Under the pieces are notes generated by a model. That model ran no database searches, was not told where the DNA came from, and worked only from the letters and a program-made list of their open reading frames with translations. Shown one piece after another: positions 43,661 through 52,073 of a stretch of 52,073 nucleotides of DNA (position 1 is its first letter; each line of letters starts with the position of its first letter). This DNA is from an uncultured Clostridia bacterium. GTDB taxonomy: Bacteria; Bacillota; Clostridia; TANB77; CAG-508. The DNA lies in assembly GCA_949280815.1 (NCBI GenBank), contig CASDJM010000009.1, positions 1-52,073 of the forward strand, in the 5' to 3' direction. Position numbers and translations under genes: made by a program.

Positions 43661-44204
43661 AAAAGTCAGATTCAAAAGTCGTTGTTTAGTCAATGCTGTC
43701 AACCTAACTTCAAAATCCTATAAGTACTAATTTAATAGTATTTACTTATATAAAAACAGGTAATCTATAAAATATTTCTTCAAATTCTCGGCTTGCCTTA
43801 CAAATATTAAAAAATTCTAATCGGATAAAATGAGCCTCTTTCACGTTCAAATGCTACTATATCAATATTTACGAAATTTTGAATGTGACCGAAATAGCTT
43901 TAGAAATATTTAAAATACAGCTGGAAAGGGTCCTGTTTTCGGGTATCGTTCAGCTGTATTTTTAATATTTCTTAGCGTTATGTAGGGTAACCGAAAAATT
44001 GAGAAAATATTGATATAGTAGCATTTGCCTTGAACATCCCTCATTTTATCCGATAAAAATCTCTAAATATTTTTCAGTTGCATTCGAATTTTCAGCCATA
44101 TTTTATAGATTACCTATTTATTTAATTAAAATCAACACTTGTAGGATTTTAGAGTTAGGTTAACAGCATTGGTTGTTTAGTGACTTCTGACATCTGACTT
44201 TTGA
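43661..44204. repeat. HP-I repeat, copy 3 (full, about 540 bp)
   Basis: A nested imperfect palindrome. Ends: AAAAGTCAGA near 43661 and TCTGACTTTT near 44204. Then CAATGCTGTCAACCTAACT with AGTTAGGTTAACAGCATTG, and AGGTAATCTATAAAATATTT with its complement. In the centre are GAATGTGACCGAAATAGC and GCGTTATGTAGGGTAACCG, and the apex stem AAATACAGCTG/CAGCTGTATTT with TCCTGTTTTCGGGTATCG. No open frame of note. This explains the gap 43593-44209. Confidence 0.8.
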
Positions 44205-44209
44205 TTTTC

Positions 44210-44713
44210 TTATTTTAATTCTTTTCTACTATTTTGTATTGTTTTTATCATATCTTCTAATGAAAGTTGCATAAGTTTTAATGCTTCTGTCATATCACTT
44301 CCCAATTTATCTAATGTACCATTTAAAACCTCTTCTGTATTTGCTAATAAACTATCTGCATATTCTTTTGTACCTGCTGATATTTCTCTTGACATTTCGT
44401 TTGCTGTCTCTATAATTTCCGTCTTTTGGTCATATGCCTTTCTCGTTATTTCATGTTCGTCAATCATTGCTATAATTCTATTTTCTGCTTCTTTCACAAT
44501 ACCATCTGCTTCTTTTTTAGCCTCTACCAAAATACGTTGTCTTTCTTCTTTTACCCATTTAGCTTGCTTTAATTCATCTGGAAGCTTTAATCGAATTTCC
44601 TTGATTAAATCTAACATTTCATCTTTATCTACTACACCTTTTGAAGAAAATGGTAGATTCTTACTCGTTTCTAATAATTCCTCTAATGTTTCCAATAATG
44701 TAAATATTTCCAT
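44210..44713 (-). CDS. Coiled-coil protein, V-type ATPase H/E-like
   Basis: 167 residues, helical throughout. The middle (VKEERQRILVEAKKEADGIV then KEAENRI) resembles the stalk helices of ATP synthase b/E subunits, so it is often annotated as an ATPase subunit. No other ATPase genes are near, however, and the likely role is a DivIVA-neighbourhood structural protein. It starts three bases after rsmD, so the two are co-transcribed. Function unknown. Confidence 0.6.
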   Translation of the reverse strand: MEIFTLLETLEELLETSKNLPFSSKGVVDKDEMLDLIKEIRLKLPDELKQAKWVKEERQRILVEAKKEADGIVKEAENRIIAMIDEHEITRKAYDQKTEIIETANEMSREISAGTKEYADSLLANTEEVLNGTLDKLGSDMTEALKLMQLSLEDMIKTIQNSRKELK

Positions 44714-44716
44714 GGT

Positions 44717-45278
44717 TTACCCCTTTCTTTTTTGGCCTAAGAAGATAAGATGTACTCTTCCATATTTTCTTTCATCCATAATTTCTATTTCTAATGTTTT
44801 TAACTGTTCTTTTATTTTTTTTTCTTGATCTGTTTCAATTATTATAATACTTTCTTCCTCTAATGAATTATTACTTAATAATATTTTTACAGCCTTATAA
44901 GCAAAATCTGTTTTATAAGGTGGATCAATGAATACAATATCTAATTGTTCTTTTATCTTTGTTCTTAATAAATCCTCAAAATTCATTTGATATAATTCAA
45001 TTTGCTCTTGTGTATGTGTTTTTTCTATATTCTTTTCAATGACTTTAATGGCTTGTCTTGCTTTATCACATAAAATAGCTTTTCTAGCACCTCTACTTAC
45101 TGCTTCTATTCCGGCAAGCTCCACTCCCTGAAAATAAATCTAAAAAAATACTATTTTGAATTTTATATTGAAGAATATTGAATAAAGATTCTCGTACTCT
45201 ATCTAATGTTGGTCTTGTATTTTCTCCCTCTAATGTATATAATTTTGTTCCTTTTGCTTTCCCACCTATTATTCTCAT
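44717..45278 (-). pseudogene. rsmD: RsmD 16S rRNA m2G966 methyltransferase, frameshifted
   Basis: Frame 1 from ATG 45278 reads MRIIGGKAKGTKLYTLEGEN, TRPTLDRVRESLFNIL and the SAM-binding FLDLFSGSGA. It then runs into RNRSSK and a stop. A second frame starting near 45124 continues LAGIEAVSRGARKAILCDKA and the catalytic DPPY (FIDPPYKT). One base missing or extra near 45115-45125 (around GGAGCTTGCCGG) splits what should be one protein of about 185 residues. RsmD methylates G966 of 16S rRNA and is dispensable in many bacteria, so loss is possible; a sequence error is equally possible. Confidence 0.82.
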
Positions 45279-45467
45279 ATTTTGCCTTTCCTTGATATTA
45301 CTATTTTATTCTTTTTTTCTATAATGTCAAGAGTATTCATAGAAATGTAACATACATTTAACAGTTCTGTAATATGCTTCCTAAATTGTAATATTTTTCG
45401 TCAAAAAAACGACATATTCCCGTTGTGAGAGTTTTTTATTATCTTACAATTCGTCTTAAAGTCTCAA

Positions 45468-45500
45468 AAAAACTATCTATTTCCTCTATAGATAGTTTTT
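45468..45500 (-). terminator. Bidirectional terminator after divIVA
   Basis: AAAAACTATCTAT (45468-45480) pairs perfectly with ATAGATAGTTTTT (45488-45500), 7-base loop, U-runs on both strands; 22 bases past the divIVA stop. Confidence 0.85.
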
Positions 45501-45521
45501 CTTTTGTAATCTTAGATTGAA

Positions 45522-45980
45522 TTATAATTCTTCTTTATTAATATCTTTCAATAATTCTAATTGAGATATTAATAAAGATTCCATTTTTGCTTTATATATA
45601 TCAAATTGTTTTTTTACGTCTTCTAATTCTTTTCTCTTTGCCAAAATCTCATTATCTATTTCACTAGCATGTTTTTGAGCAATTCCCTTTGCTTCATTAA
45701 TAATTTGATCTGCTTGTTGCTGAGCTACACTTCTTACATCTTCTGCTGTTGATTGAGCCATTAGCAAAGTACTTTGTAATGTTTCTTCAATTGTTTTATA
45801 GTGTTCCAAGTTTTCTGTTAATTCTTCTACTTTTGCCCTTAATTCTGATGCTTCTTTATAATTCTTCGAATAATCTTCTGTTAAATCATCCAAAAAATCA
45901 TCCACTTCTTCTACACTATATCCATTCATCATTTGTTTTGAAAATTTCTTGTTTTCTATATCTAATGGCGTTATCATCAT
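45522..45980 (-). CDS. divIVA: DivIVA-family cell-division/polarity protein
   Basis: 152 residues. The first 35 (ITPLDIENKKFSKQMMNGYS then VEEVDDFLDDL) are the membrane-curvature-sensing DivIVA head; the rest is coiled coil. It localises to septa and poles. Start ATG 45980 follows AGGAGG. 21 bases downstream of sepF, so these division genes form one unit. Confidence 0.93.
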   Translation of the reverse strand: MMITPLDIENKKFSKQMMNGYSVEEVDDFLDDLTEDYSKNYKEASELRAKVEELTENLEHYKTIEETLQSTLLMAQSTAEDVRSVAQQQADQIINEAKGIAQKHASEIDNEILAKRKELEDVKKQFDIYKAKMESLLISQLELLKDINKEEL

Positions 45981-46001
45981 TTTCCTCCTTGGATAGACGG
46001 A

Positions 46002-46484
46002 CTAATTAACTCCGTTATTTTTCAACCATGAAACAGAAAGTTTGCTTTTCATTTCTTCTCTTGCCATTTCATTTGAAATTTCATAATTAGATGGTGCTAC
46101 TAAAAAAATAGAATTTGATACTTTTTGAATGTATCCATCTAACGCATAAACTCCACCACTAATGAAGTCTACAATTCTTCTAGCAACATCTTTGTTAACA
46201 TATTCCAAATTAACAATAACAGATTTTTTTTCCTTTAAAAAACTACAAATTTCATCTGATTGTTCAAATGTTGTAGGTTGTGATATCACCATTTTAATAG
46301 CATTTGTATTTGCTTGTGGCATATTAACAACTTTATCTTTATTTTTTCTTCCAAATATTTTTCTATCTTCTACTATTTCTTCTTCATCTTCATAATCATA
46401 TACGTTCTCATCTTCGTATTCTTCCTCCTCTTGCGAATCCATTCCAAATAAATCCCACACTTTGTTCATTAATGCTCCTGACAT
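46002..46484 (-). CDS. sepF: SepF cell-division protein
   Basis: 160 residues from ATG 46484 (AGGAGGG seven bases upstream). An N-terminal amphipathic helix (KVWDLFGM) is followed by an acidic linker (EEEEYEDENVYDYEDEEEIV), then the SepF domain (about 75-155: EICSFLKEKKSVIVNLEYVN; RRIVDFISGGVYALDGYIQK). Anchors FtsZ to the membrane and shapes the septum. Confidence 0.93.
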   Translation of the reverse strand: MSGALMNKVWDLFGMDSQEEEEYEDENVYDYEDEEEIVEDRKIFGRKNKDKVVNMPQANTNAIKMVISQPTTFEQSDEICSFLKEKKSVIVNLEYVNKDVARRIVDFISGGVYALDGYIQKVSNSIFLVAPSNYEISNEMAREEMKSKLSVSWLKNNGVN

Positions 46485-46526
46485 AAAAAAACCCTCCTAA
46501 AATACTTCCTTTGTTTTATTTTCTTA

Positions 46527-46555
46527 AGTATCTACTTTTTTTACCATATTGTCAA
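46527..46555 (-). promoter_or_regulatory. Probable promoter of sepF-divIVA
   Basis: On the minus strand a consensus -35 TTGACA (46550-46555), 17 bases, then GATACT (46527-46532) as a weak -10. Confidence 0.45.
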
Positions 46556-46609
46556 TATTTTTCATGAATGTTATTAAATTTTAATATTTTTGTAATGTTT
46601 TTGTAATAT

Positions 46610-47917
46610 TTATTCTATACAATCCAAATTCGGATTAAGTAATATTTCATCATAAAGAGATATTTTCTTATAAAATCCAATTTGCTCATTCGAAAAGCCT
46701 AAATCTTTTAATTCTTCTGATGTATATGCTGTAACAATAGAATACTTTTCTCCTTGTTTTTTTACTTTTACTAATATTTTACTTAAATAACCTGCTCTAT
46801 TTCTAACAACATAATCTAAGTCTTCAACTCTAACAATTGCTTGATTTGGTACTTTTAATCCAGAATCATCCCACCAAATTAAATCAAAAGAAATTTTCCT
46901 ATAATTAATTAATTCTTCTATTTGTTTTTCTATTTTCAATATAATTACAACATCGTTCTCATCTTCTTTAATAAGGTTGTTTATCTCTGCTGGTATTTCT
47001 GCATTATTTGATAATCGAATCTTTACTTTTTGCCCTACTTCTGCATTTTTTGCCTCCTCTGATGAAGATATTGTTGCAATATAGCAAGAAAAATTATTAA
47101 TTATCTTTCCACTTTCTTCACTTGTTGCTACTAATTTTCCTGTTTTTAAATCTAAACTTTGTAAATATTCTTTACTTAAAGAACTAAAATTGTCTGGTGT
47201 TAGCATTTCCTCTAATCCGTCTACTTTGTATGACACAATTCCACTCACAGGCGCTGTCACATATTCTGCACCAGAATTTAATTGAGTTTCATAACCTTTT
47301 CTCTCTTCTATTAATTGATTTAGGTAAGAGCCCTTTGGGCTTAAATTTCCTGCAATTTGTGCTTTTTTTGTTACTAAATTACTAATTTCTTTCTTATATT
47401 CAGTCAGCCTTGTGCTATCAGTTATCTGATTAATATCTTCCACTTTTTGATCAATCTGATTTTCTATCAACTTCATATCTGAACTAAATAAAGTAGTATC
47501 GTTCAGCATAACTTCTTGTATCTTATTATCTAAATTTTCTATTTTCTGTTTTAATGTTTCTTCATTATTACTGTAATATCTAAATATATTCTCATTTTTA
47601 GCTGCCTTCTCTCCTTCTGATTTAATTTGCATCATTCCATTTTTATAATTTTGACCTTTTACTACCTTTTCATCTCTAATAACATATCCTATATCTGTCT
47701 CTTCTTGATATAATTTTCCTTCTTCAATTGTAAAAACAGTGGTCGGTTGTTTAACCAAAAGATAAATAGCATAAGCAATATACAGCAAGATTGCTATGAA
47801 ACCAATATATATAATTACTTTTTTCTTCTGAGAAGATGCTTTAGGCGTAGTTCGCATCTTCTTACTTTTTTCTTCCTTCAAATTCAATTTCATTCCCTTC
47901 CAATAATGATTTTTCAT
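46610..47917 (-). CDS. HlyD-like membrane-fusion/adaptor protein
   Basis: 435 residues. A basic N-terminus precedes one membrane helix (about 34-54: VIIYIGFIAILLYIAYAIYL). The rest is extracytoplasmic: a barrel-sandwich/lipoyl half (VFTIEEGKLYQEETDIGYVI), a long coiled coil (about 110-205), and a returning beta half with TAPVSGIVSYKVDGLEE (near 222) and a C-terminal beta domain. This is the HlyD/RND adaptor layout, but no transporter is adjacent. In Clostridia such genes often sit beside sepF, hinting at an envelope role. Starts one base after the miaA stop. Confidence 0.75.
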   Translation of the reverse strand: MKNHYWKGMKLNLKEEKSKKMRTTPKASSQKKKVIIYIGFIAILLYIAYAIYLLVKQPTTVFTIEEGKLYQEETDIGYVIRDEKVVKGQNYKNGMMQIKSEGEKAAKNENIFRYYSNNEETLKQKIENLDNKIQEVMLNDTTLFSSDMKLIENQIDQKVEDINQITDSTRLTEYKKEISNLVTKKAQIAGNLSPKGSYLNQLIEERKGYETQLNSGAEYVTAPVSGIVSYKVDGLEEMLTPDNFSSLSKEYLQSLDLKTGKLVATSEESGKIINNFSCYIATISSSEEAKNAEVGQKVKIRLSNNAEIPAEINNLIKEDENDVVIILKIEKQIEELINYRKISFDLIWWDDSGLKVPNQAIVRVEDLDYVVRNRAGYLSKILVKVKKQGEKYSIVTAYTSEELKDLGFSNEQIGFYKKISLYDEILLNPNLDCIE

Positions 47918-47918
47918 C

Positions 47919-48824
47919 TTAATTTAAAATGATACCAATATTTGTCTCCACATCTGCTTCTCCATCTAACCATATCGTTTGCTTATTCTTTCGAAACCAA
48001 GTCATTTGTCGTTTAGCATATCTCCTCGTCTCCATCTTTATCTTCTCTATCATTTCTTCCTTTGTAACATTTCCATTCAAAAACTCTACCACTTCTTTAT
48101 ATCCCAGTCCTTGCATAGCAGTTGGAAATTCCTTATGTTTTGTTAAAATCTCTTTTACCTCTTCAATCAAACCTTGTTCTATCATTTGGTCAACTCTTTT
48201 ATTAATTCTTTCATATAAAACTTCTCGATTCCATGCTAACGCATAAACTTGATAATCATATTCTGGTGGATTTTTTCTTGACTCTATTTCTTGTTCCGTT
48301 TTTGTCTTACCAGTTGCATGATAAATTTCTAATATTCTAAGAATCCTTTTTTCATCATTTGAACTAATTTTTTGAATTGCTAATTCATCGATTTTCTTAG
48401 CTTCTTCATATAACTTTTCTAGTCCTTCTCCTTGTACTCTGGTTTCTAGTTGTTGTCGGTATTCTCCATCAAATTCTATATTGGGATATTCTATTTCATA
48501 AATTAAACTATCTATATAAAGGCCTGTTCCCCCTACTACAATAGGGGTGTTTCCTTTTTTTATAATTTCTTTGATTACCTTTTTGGCATCTTTTTTATAC
48601 TCTGCTACACTATATCTTTCTTCTGGTGAAACAAAATCCAATAAATAATGTTTTATCCCTTGTCTTTCTTTCAGTGTTGGCTTTGCTGTGCCAATATTCA
48701 TTTCTTGATAAATTTGCATAGAATCACAAGAAACAATTTCACCTTTTATTCTTTTGGCCAATTCAATTGACAAACTAGTTTTACCAGATGCCGTTGGACC
48801 ACATATTACAATCACTTTTTCCAT
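47919..48824 (-). CDS. miaA: tRNA dimethylallyltransferase
   Basis: 301 residues. P-loop GPTASGKT (9-16), SCDSMQIYQEMNIGTAKPT (33-51) and VGGTGLYIDSLI (near 101) are MiaA motifs. Adds a dimethylallyl group to A37 of tRNAs that read UNN codons. Sits in the usual mutL-miaA order, with one small gene between. Confidence 0.97.
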   Translation of the reverse strand: MEKVIVICGPTASGKTSLSIELAKRIKGEIVSCDSMQIYQEMNIGTAKPTLKERQGIKHYLLDFVSPEERYSVAEYKKDAKKVIKEIIKKGNTPIVVGGTGLYIDSLIYEIEYPNIEFDGEYRQQLETRVQGEGLEKLYEEAKKIDELAIQKISSNDEKRILRILEIYHATGKTKTEQEIESRKNPPEYDYQVYALAWNREVLYERINKRVDQMIEQGLIEEVKEILTKHKEFPTAMQGLGYKEVVEFLNGNVTKEEMIEKIKMETRRYAKRQMTWFRKNKQTIWLDGEADVETNIGIILN

Positions 48825-48842
48825 TTCGTCACTTCCTAATTA

Positions 48843-48865
48843 CCAAAAGGAACGAACCCTTTTGG
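48843..48865. other. CCAAAAGG/CCTTTTGG hairpin before miaA
   Basis: Perfect 8-bp stem, loop AACGAAC, in the 100-base gap upstream of miaA. No U-run on the minus strand; five T follow on the plus strand. Confidence 0.35.
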
Positions 48866-48924
48866 GCAATTTTTATAGTTTTCTATTAATTATTAAATAT
48901 ATAAATAATAAAATGCAACAAAGA

Positions 48925-49365
48925 CTATTCTATCGAATGGTACACTTTTAAAATTCCTTGTTGTGTATCTTTCATATAACCACTTTCGAAAATAAGGCAT
49001 ATGACAAACACCACAACTAATATAAAACATCTTTTTATTAATTGTTCTTTTCCTATTTGATTTTCATTTATCTGATCTAATATTTTCCCTATTTGTGGCA
49101 TTATAATCATCCCATTAATCCCTGTACAAATAGCTACTATCACACTTTGTATACTATTTTGTATTTTGATATCCTGATAATCTATATCTCCTTTGGTTGT
49201 TCGAAAAACAACTAAAGTTATGAGATACATTAAAATAATTCCTACTAAGATAAAAATTATTTTTTTCGTTTTTCCGATTGAGCCTAAACTTTGCCAACTC
49301 CAAGCAATTAAAACTAAATATATAATAATTGCTGTTACAATAACTAATGTCATTTCTCCTTCCAT
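48925..49365 (-). CDS. Small membrane protein, unknown
   Basis: 146 residues from ATG 49365. Four hydrophobic segments (about 4-26, 37-53, 75-95, 113-132) with short polar loops; no motif recognised. Between mutL and miaA on the same strand, 65 bases past mutL's end. The start could be the second ATG four codons later. Confidence 0.55.
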   Translation of the reverse strand: MEGEMTLVIVTAIIIYLVLIAWSWQSLGSIGKTKKIIFILVGIILMYLITLVVFRTTKGDIDYQDIKIQNSIQSVIVAICTGINGMIIMPQIGKILDQINENQIGKEQLIKRCFILVVVFVICLIFESGYMKDTQQGILKVYHSIE

Positions 49366-49384
49366 TCCTTCCTTCAGTTTTTAA

Positions 49385-49412
49385 AAATTTTACCGTCACA
49401 AGATAGCTATTA
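49385..49412 (-). repeat. HP-II end fragment
   Basis: On the minus strand AATAGCTATCTTGTGACGGT resembles the AATAGTCATCTTGCGTCGTT that begins HP-II copy 2. The rest of the element is absent. Lies just past the mutL stop. Confidence 0.4.
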
Positions 49413-49430
49413 TTTTTCATACTGTTTTCT

Positions 49431-51797
49431 CTATTTTCTAGCAAACTTTCTCTCAATATCATACTTCGTCATCTTAATTACCGTTGGTCTTCCATGTGGA
49501 CAAGTAAATGGATTTGGTAATTCTAATAACTTGTCCATTAAAGCTTCTACTTCTTTTTGATCTAATGCCATATTTGCTTTCACTGCTGCTTTACAAGCTA
49601 CTGTTGCAATAAATTTTTCTTCTTTTTCTTGTTTTGCAGTTCTTGCTACAGTATTGATTTCATCCAATGTTTCCAAAAATAATTCTTTCGTATCTAAATC
49701 AACACATACCGTTGGTGCACCCATTAGTTTTATGGTATTTTCTCCAAATTCCTCCAAGCAAAATCCTGCTTGTTCAAACATTCTCATATTCTCTTTAGCA
49801 ATCTCCATTTCCTTATGTGTCAAAGTAATAATATCTGGCAATAATAGCATTTGAGAATCTTTATTTTTATCACTATAGTAATTTTTCTTTACCCTTTCAT
49901 ACATAATTCTTTCATGAGCAGCATGTTGGTCTAATATGTACATTTCTTTATCAATTTCTAATATGATATAAGTATTAAAAACAATTCCAACAAATTTATA
50001 ATCTGGTTTTTCAAATCCTTGTGTTTCTTCAAATATAGATACATTATCTTTTATAATATCGATAGCATTGGTTTTTTGTTGTTCTTGTTCTGTTTCATCT
50101 TTAATTGGTTGTGTTCCAAATAATTTGGCATACATCTCATCAAAATCATTAGAAACAACTTGTGTATTATTATCTAAATCTCCCATCTTTTGTTTGATTT
50201 CTTCAAACTCTTTTTTTACTTCTGAATCTCCTACACTTTCTATTATTTCTTCTACTAACTGCATTTCTGCACTTGGCTCTTTTGGCGTGTCTTCTGCTTC
50301 TTGTATTTCTTCTGCTTGTACCTCTCCTACTTCTTCATTTTCTTGTTCTTCTCTCTCTTGTACTAGTTCCTCTTGTGCTTCTTCTATTTTTTCTATCTCT
50401 TCTCTTGCTATCTCTACTTTGTCCTCTTGTTCTGCTTCTTCTTGCTTCTTTTCTGTCTCCTTTTTCTCTTCTAATTGATATGCTACATCTGGTTCTTTTA
50501 AAGTTTTTGGCGTAATTTTCTTCTCTTGTAATTCCTTCTCTATTTTTCCTCTCATTTGTCTTAATTGTTCTAACACATCTGACGTATTGATTGGGCTACC
50601 CACTGTCTTTTTTTCTTCTGGAACAGTATTTTCTATAATATGATTCGTTTTAATTTCGCTTTCCTCTTCAGTATATTTCTCTATTTTCTTTTCATTTTGT
50701 TTTCTAAATCCAAACAACCCATTACTTTGATTTTCTCTTTTAGATTCTCTTAAATTCTGTAATCTCTCTTCGAAACTTAGTTCCCTAGGATTTGGACTAG
50801 CTACTAGTTCACTTTTTAATAAAGTATCTTTTATCCCATGATAAATAGATTGGAATACTTTGTTTTCTTCTTCGAAACGAACTTCCAATTTTGCCGGATG
50901 AACATTAACATCAACTTTTGCTGGATTCATCTGCATATTTAATATCACAAATCCAAATTTTCCAATTGGTATTAATCCTTTATATGCTTGTTCTGTTGCT
51001 GCTGTTAGTGTTCTATCTTTTATGTATCTTTTATTAACAAAAAACAATTGATTCGAACGATTAGACCTTGCTATTTCTGGTTTCCCAATCACCCCTGAAA
51101 CAGTAATATCTTCATATTGATAAGATACTTCCATAATACCATTGGCAACGTCTTTTCCATAAACACTATAAACAACACTTTTTAAATCGTTGTTACCATT
51201 TGTCTGAATCACAGTTTTTCCGCTATTAATTAATTTTATAGCTATATTGGGATTTACCAATGCTATTCTAGTAATAGTATCTTCTATGTAACCTGCCTCT
51301 GTATAATCTTTCTTTAAAAATTTATATCTTACTGGTGTATTGAAAAATAAATTTTTAACAGTAATAGAAGTTCCTGTTTGGCATCCTACTTCTTCTTGTC
51401 CTAAAACGTCTCCTCCTTCTACCACAATTTTATATCCAGTTTCTTGTTCCCTTGTTTTCGATATCATTTCTACATTGCTAATTGCTGCAATACTAGCTAA
51501 AGCCTCCCCTCTAAACCCCATAGAAGTTACCAAATTCAAATCATTAGCTGACCTAATTTTACTAGTTGCATGCCTTTCAAATGCAATTTCTAAATCATCT
51601 TGTGCAATTCCTTTTCCATTGTCTGTTACTTTTATATAGGATATTCCTCCATTTTTAATTTCTACTGTTATACTGGTTGCACCTGCATCAATTGAGTTTT
51701 CTACCATTTCTTTTATGACAGATGCTGGTCTTTCAATCACTTCACCTGCTGCTATTTGATTGATGGTTAGTTCATCTAATAATACAATATTTCCCAT
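49431..51797 (-). CDS. mutL: MutL mismatch-repair protein with endonuclease site
   Basis: 788 residues, long for the family because of a Glu/Lys/Gln-rich linker (about 345-590). N-terminal GHKL ATPase: EMVENSIDAGAT (Glu30, Asn34), DNGKGI, GFRGEAL. The C-terminal domain carries DQHAAHERIMYE (near 624), the metal-binding endonuclease motif of MutL in bacteria without MutH, and CPHGRPT near 764. Nicks the new strand after MutS finds a mismatch. mutS is not in the window. Start ATG 51797 has CGGAGG upstream. Confidence 0.96.
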   Translation of the reverse strand: MGNIVLLDELTINQIAAGEVIERPASVIKEMVENSIDAGATSITVEIKNGGISYIKVTDNGKGIAQDDLEIAFERHATSKIRSANDLNLVTSMGFRGEALASIAAISNVEMISKTREQETGYKIVVEGGDVLGQEEVGCQTGTSITVKNLFFNTPVRYKFLKKDYTEAGYIEDTITRIALVNPNIAIKLINSGKTVIQTNGNNDLKSVVYSVYGKDVANGIMEVSYQYEDITVSGVIGKPEIARSNRSNQLFFVNKRYIKDRTLTAATEQAYKGLIPIGKFGFVILNMQMNPAKVDVNVHPAKLEVRFEEENKVFQSIYHGIKDTLLKSELVASPNPRELSFEERLQNLRESKRENQSNGLFGFRKQNEKKIEKYTEEESEIKTNHIIENTVPEEKKTVGSPINTSDVLEQLRQMRGKIEKELQEKKITPKTLKEPDVAYQLEEKKETEKKQEEAEQEDKVEIAREEIEKIEEAQEELVQEREEQENEEVGEVQAEEIQEAEDTPKEPSAEMQLVEEIIESVGDSEVKKEFEEIKQKMGDLDNNTQVVSNDFDEMYAKLFGTQPIKDETEQEQQKTNAIDIIKDNVSIFEETQGFEKPDYKFVGIVFNTYIILEIDKEMYILDQHAAHERIMYERVKKNYYSDKNKDSQMLLLPDIITLTHKEMEIAKENMRMFEQAGFCLEEFGENTIKLMGAPTVCVDLDTKELFLETLDEINTVARTAKQEKEEKFIATVACKAAVKANMALDQKEVEALMDKLLELPNPFTCPHGRPTVIKMTKYDIERKFARK

Positions 51798-51918
51798 TTT
51801 TATCCTCCGTTTTCTTTTACCTAATCTCTTTGGCTTTTATTATATCATTAGTTTTTTCATTTTGTATAGTTTTTTGAAGAATTTTTTCAGTAACTATTTT
51901 TAAAATGGTTACTGGTCA

Positions 51919-51960
51919 CCTTATTATTTGTTGTTCTTGTGAGAAAAGAGCATGACTGAC
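51919..51960 (+). repeat. Repeat D, copy 4
   Basis: CTTATTATTTGTTGTTCTTG to GACTGACC, preceded by GGTTACTGGTCA (51907-51918), which is complementary to the usual TGACCAGTAAC end of D. Runs straight into HP-I copy 4. Confidence 0.7.
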
Positions 51961-51963
51961 CTG

Positions 51964-52073
51964 TCAATGCTGTCAACCTAACTCTAAAATCCTAGAAGCG
52001 TTGATTTTAATTAAATACATAGGTAATCTATAAAATATTTCTGAAAATTCGAATGCAACTGAAAAATATTTAG
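51964..52073. repeat. HP-I repeat, copy 4, cut by window edge
   Basis: CAATGCTGTCAACCTAACTC to the last base follows the outer arm of HP-I (as at 315-422 and, inverted, 44060-44165). The rest lies outside. With D copy 4 it fills the non-coding end past mutL. Confidence 0.7.

Noticed and set aside
44210..44713. True V-ATPase subunit
   Set aside because: No other ATPase genes, and similarity is limited to generic coiled coil, so it is kept as unknown.
50068..50515. Plus-strand frames rich in Ser/Cys or Leu
   Set aside because: They are the antisense of the Glu/Lys-rich mutL linker; composition is a mirror of that repeat, and no ribosome binding site is present.

Overview
The window looks like chromosome of a low-GC Gram-positive bacterium of the Clostridia. 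It carries a CtsR-controlled ctsR-mcsA-mcsB-clpC operon, SepF and DivIVA, SpoIIIE/FtsK, a MutL with an endonuclease motif, the GGGtGRT protein with its Fe-S scaffold partner, and the prepilin-type start typical of gut Clostridia. Nearly all genes are on the minus strand and have AGGAGG-like ribosome binding sites. No rRNA, tRNA or CRISPR array was seen.

Layout. 0-3.9 kb: surface proteins (prepilin-like, lipoprotein, TasA-like, Ig-like) and a small membrane protein. 4.2-6.9 kb: decaying accessory genes (frameshifted GNAT/YoaP, wrecked SPL-type radical SAM, intact GyrI-like, truncated WYL regulator). 6.9-12 kb: heat-shock/protein-arginine-phosphorylation operon with two CtsR boxes around its promoter. 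12.5-15.8 kb: NfeD-SPFH pair (plus strand), alanine racemase, histidine phosphatase. 15.9-18.6 kb: structured intergenic DNA, then a 2.1-kb unit with about 150-bp terminal inverted repeats around a secreted HExxH protein. 18.6-21.4 kb: GGGtGRT protein and NifU-like partner, with a HEPN/MNT toxin-antitoxin pair between them. 21.6-34.3 kb: YezG-like protein, glycolysis (gpmI, tpiA, pgk, gap), two NUDIX genes and carAB. 34.4-37.5 kb: REP-associated tyrosine transposase and a GH15 enzyme, bordered by matching hairpins. 37.5-51.8 kb: frameshifted MBL/beta-CASP nuclease, a long coiled-coil protein, ftsK, frameshifted rsmD, divIVA, sepF, an HlyD-like protein, miaA and mutL.

The most unusual content is intergenic. 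At least three families of stem-loop repeats recur with conserved core segments but different, still complementary, stems. Family HP-I (about 190-540 bp) is at 0.3, 21.4, 43.7 and 52.0 kb. Family HP-II (about 100-200 bp) is at 20.6, 24.0, 32.4 and 40.9 kb. A REP-like family has GTCCC directly before the 3' stem arm and stems that differ from copy to copy; it occurs at 1.35, 11.3 (two), 14.1, 18.6, 23.9, 34.4, 35.4 and 37.4 kb, and one RAYT transposase lies among these copies. A fourth short repeat (D) adjoins HP-I or HP-II in several places. These repeats, the TIR-bounded zincin unit and a possible multi-branched RNA at 16.1 kb are the best candidates for something undescribed.

Several conserved genes (rsmD, the MBL nuclease, the GNAT gene) are split by single-base frameshifts. 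From sequence alone these could be real decay or assembly errors, and each is flagged. Family assignments rest on recognised motifs and remembered family sequences; no searches were run.
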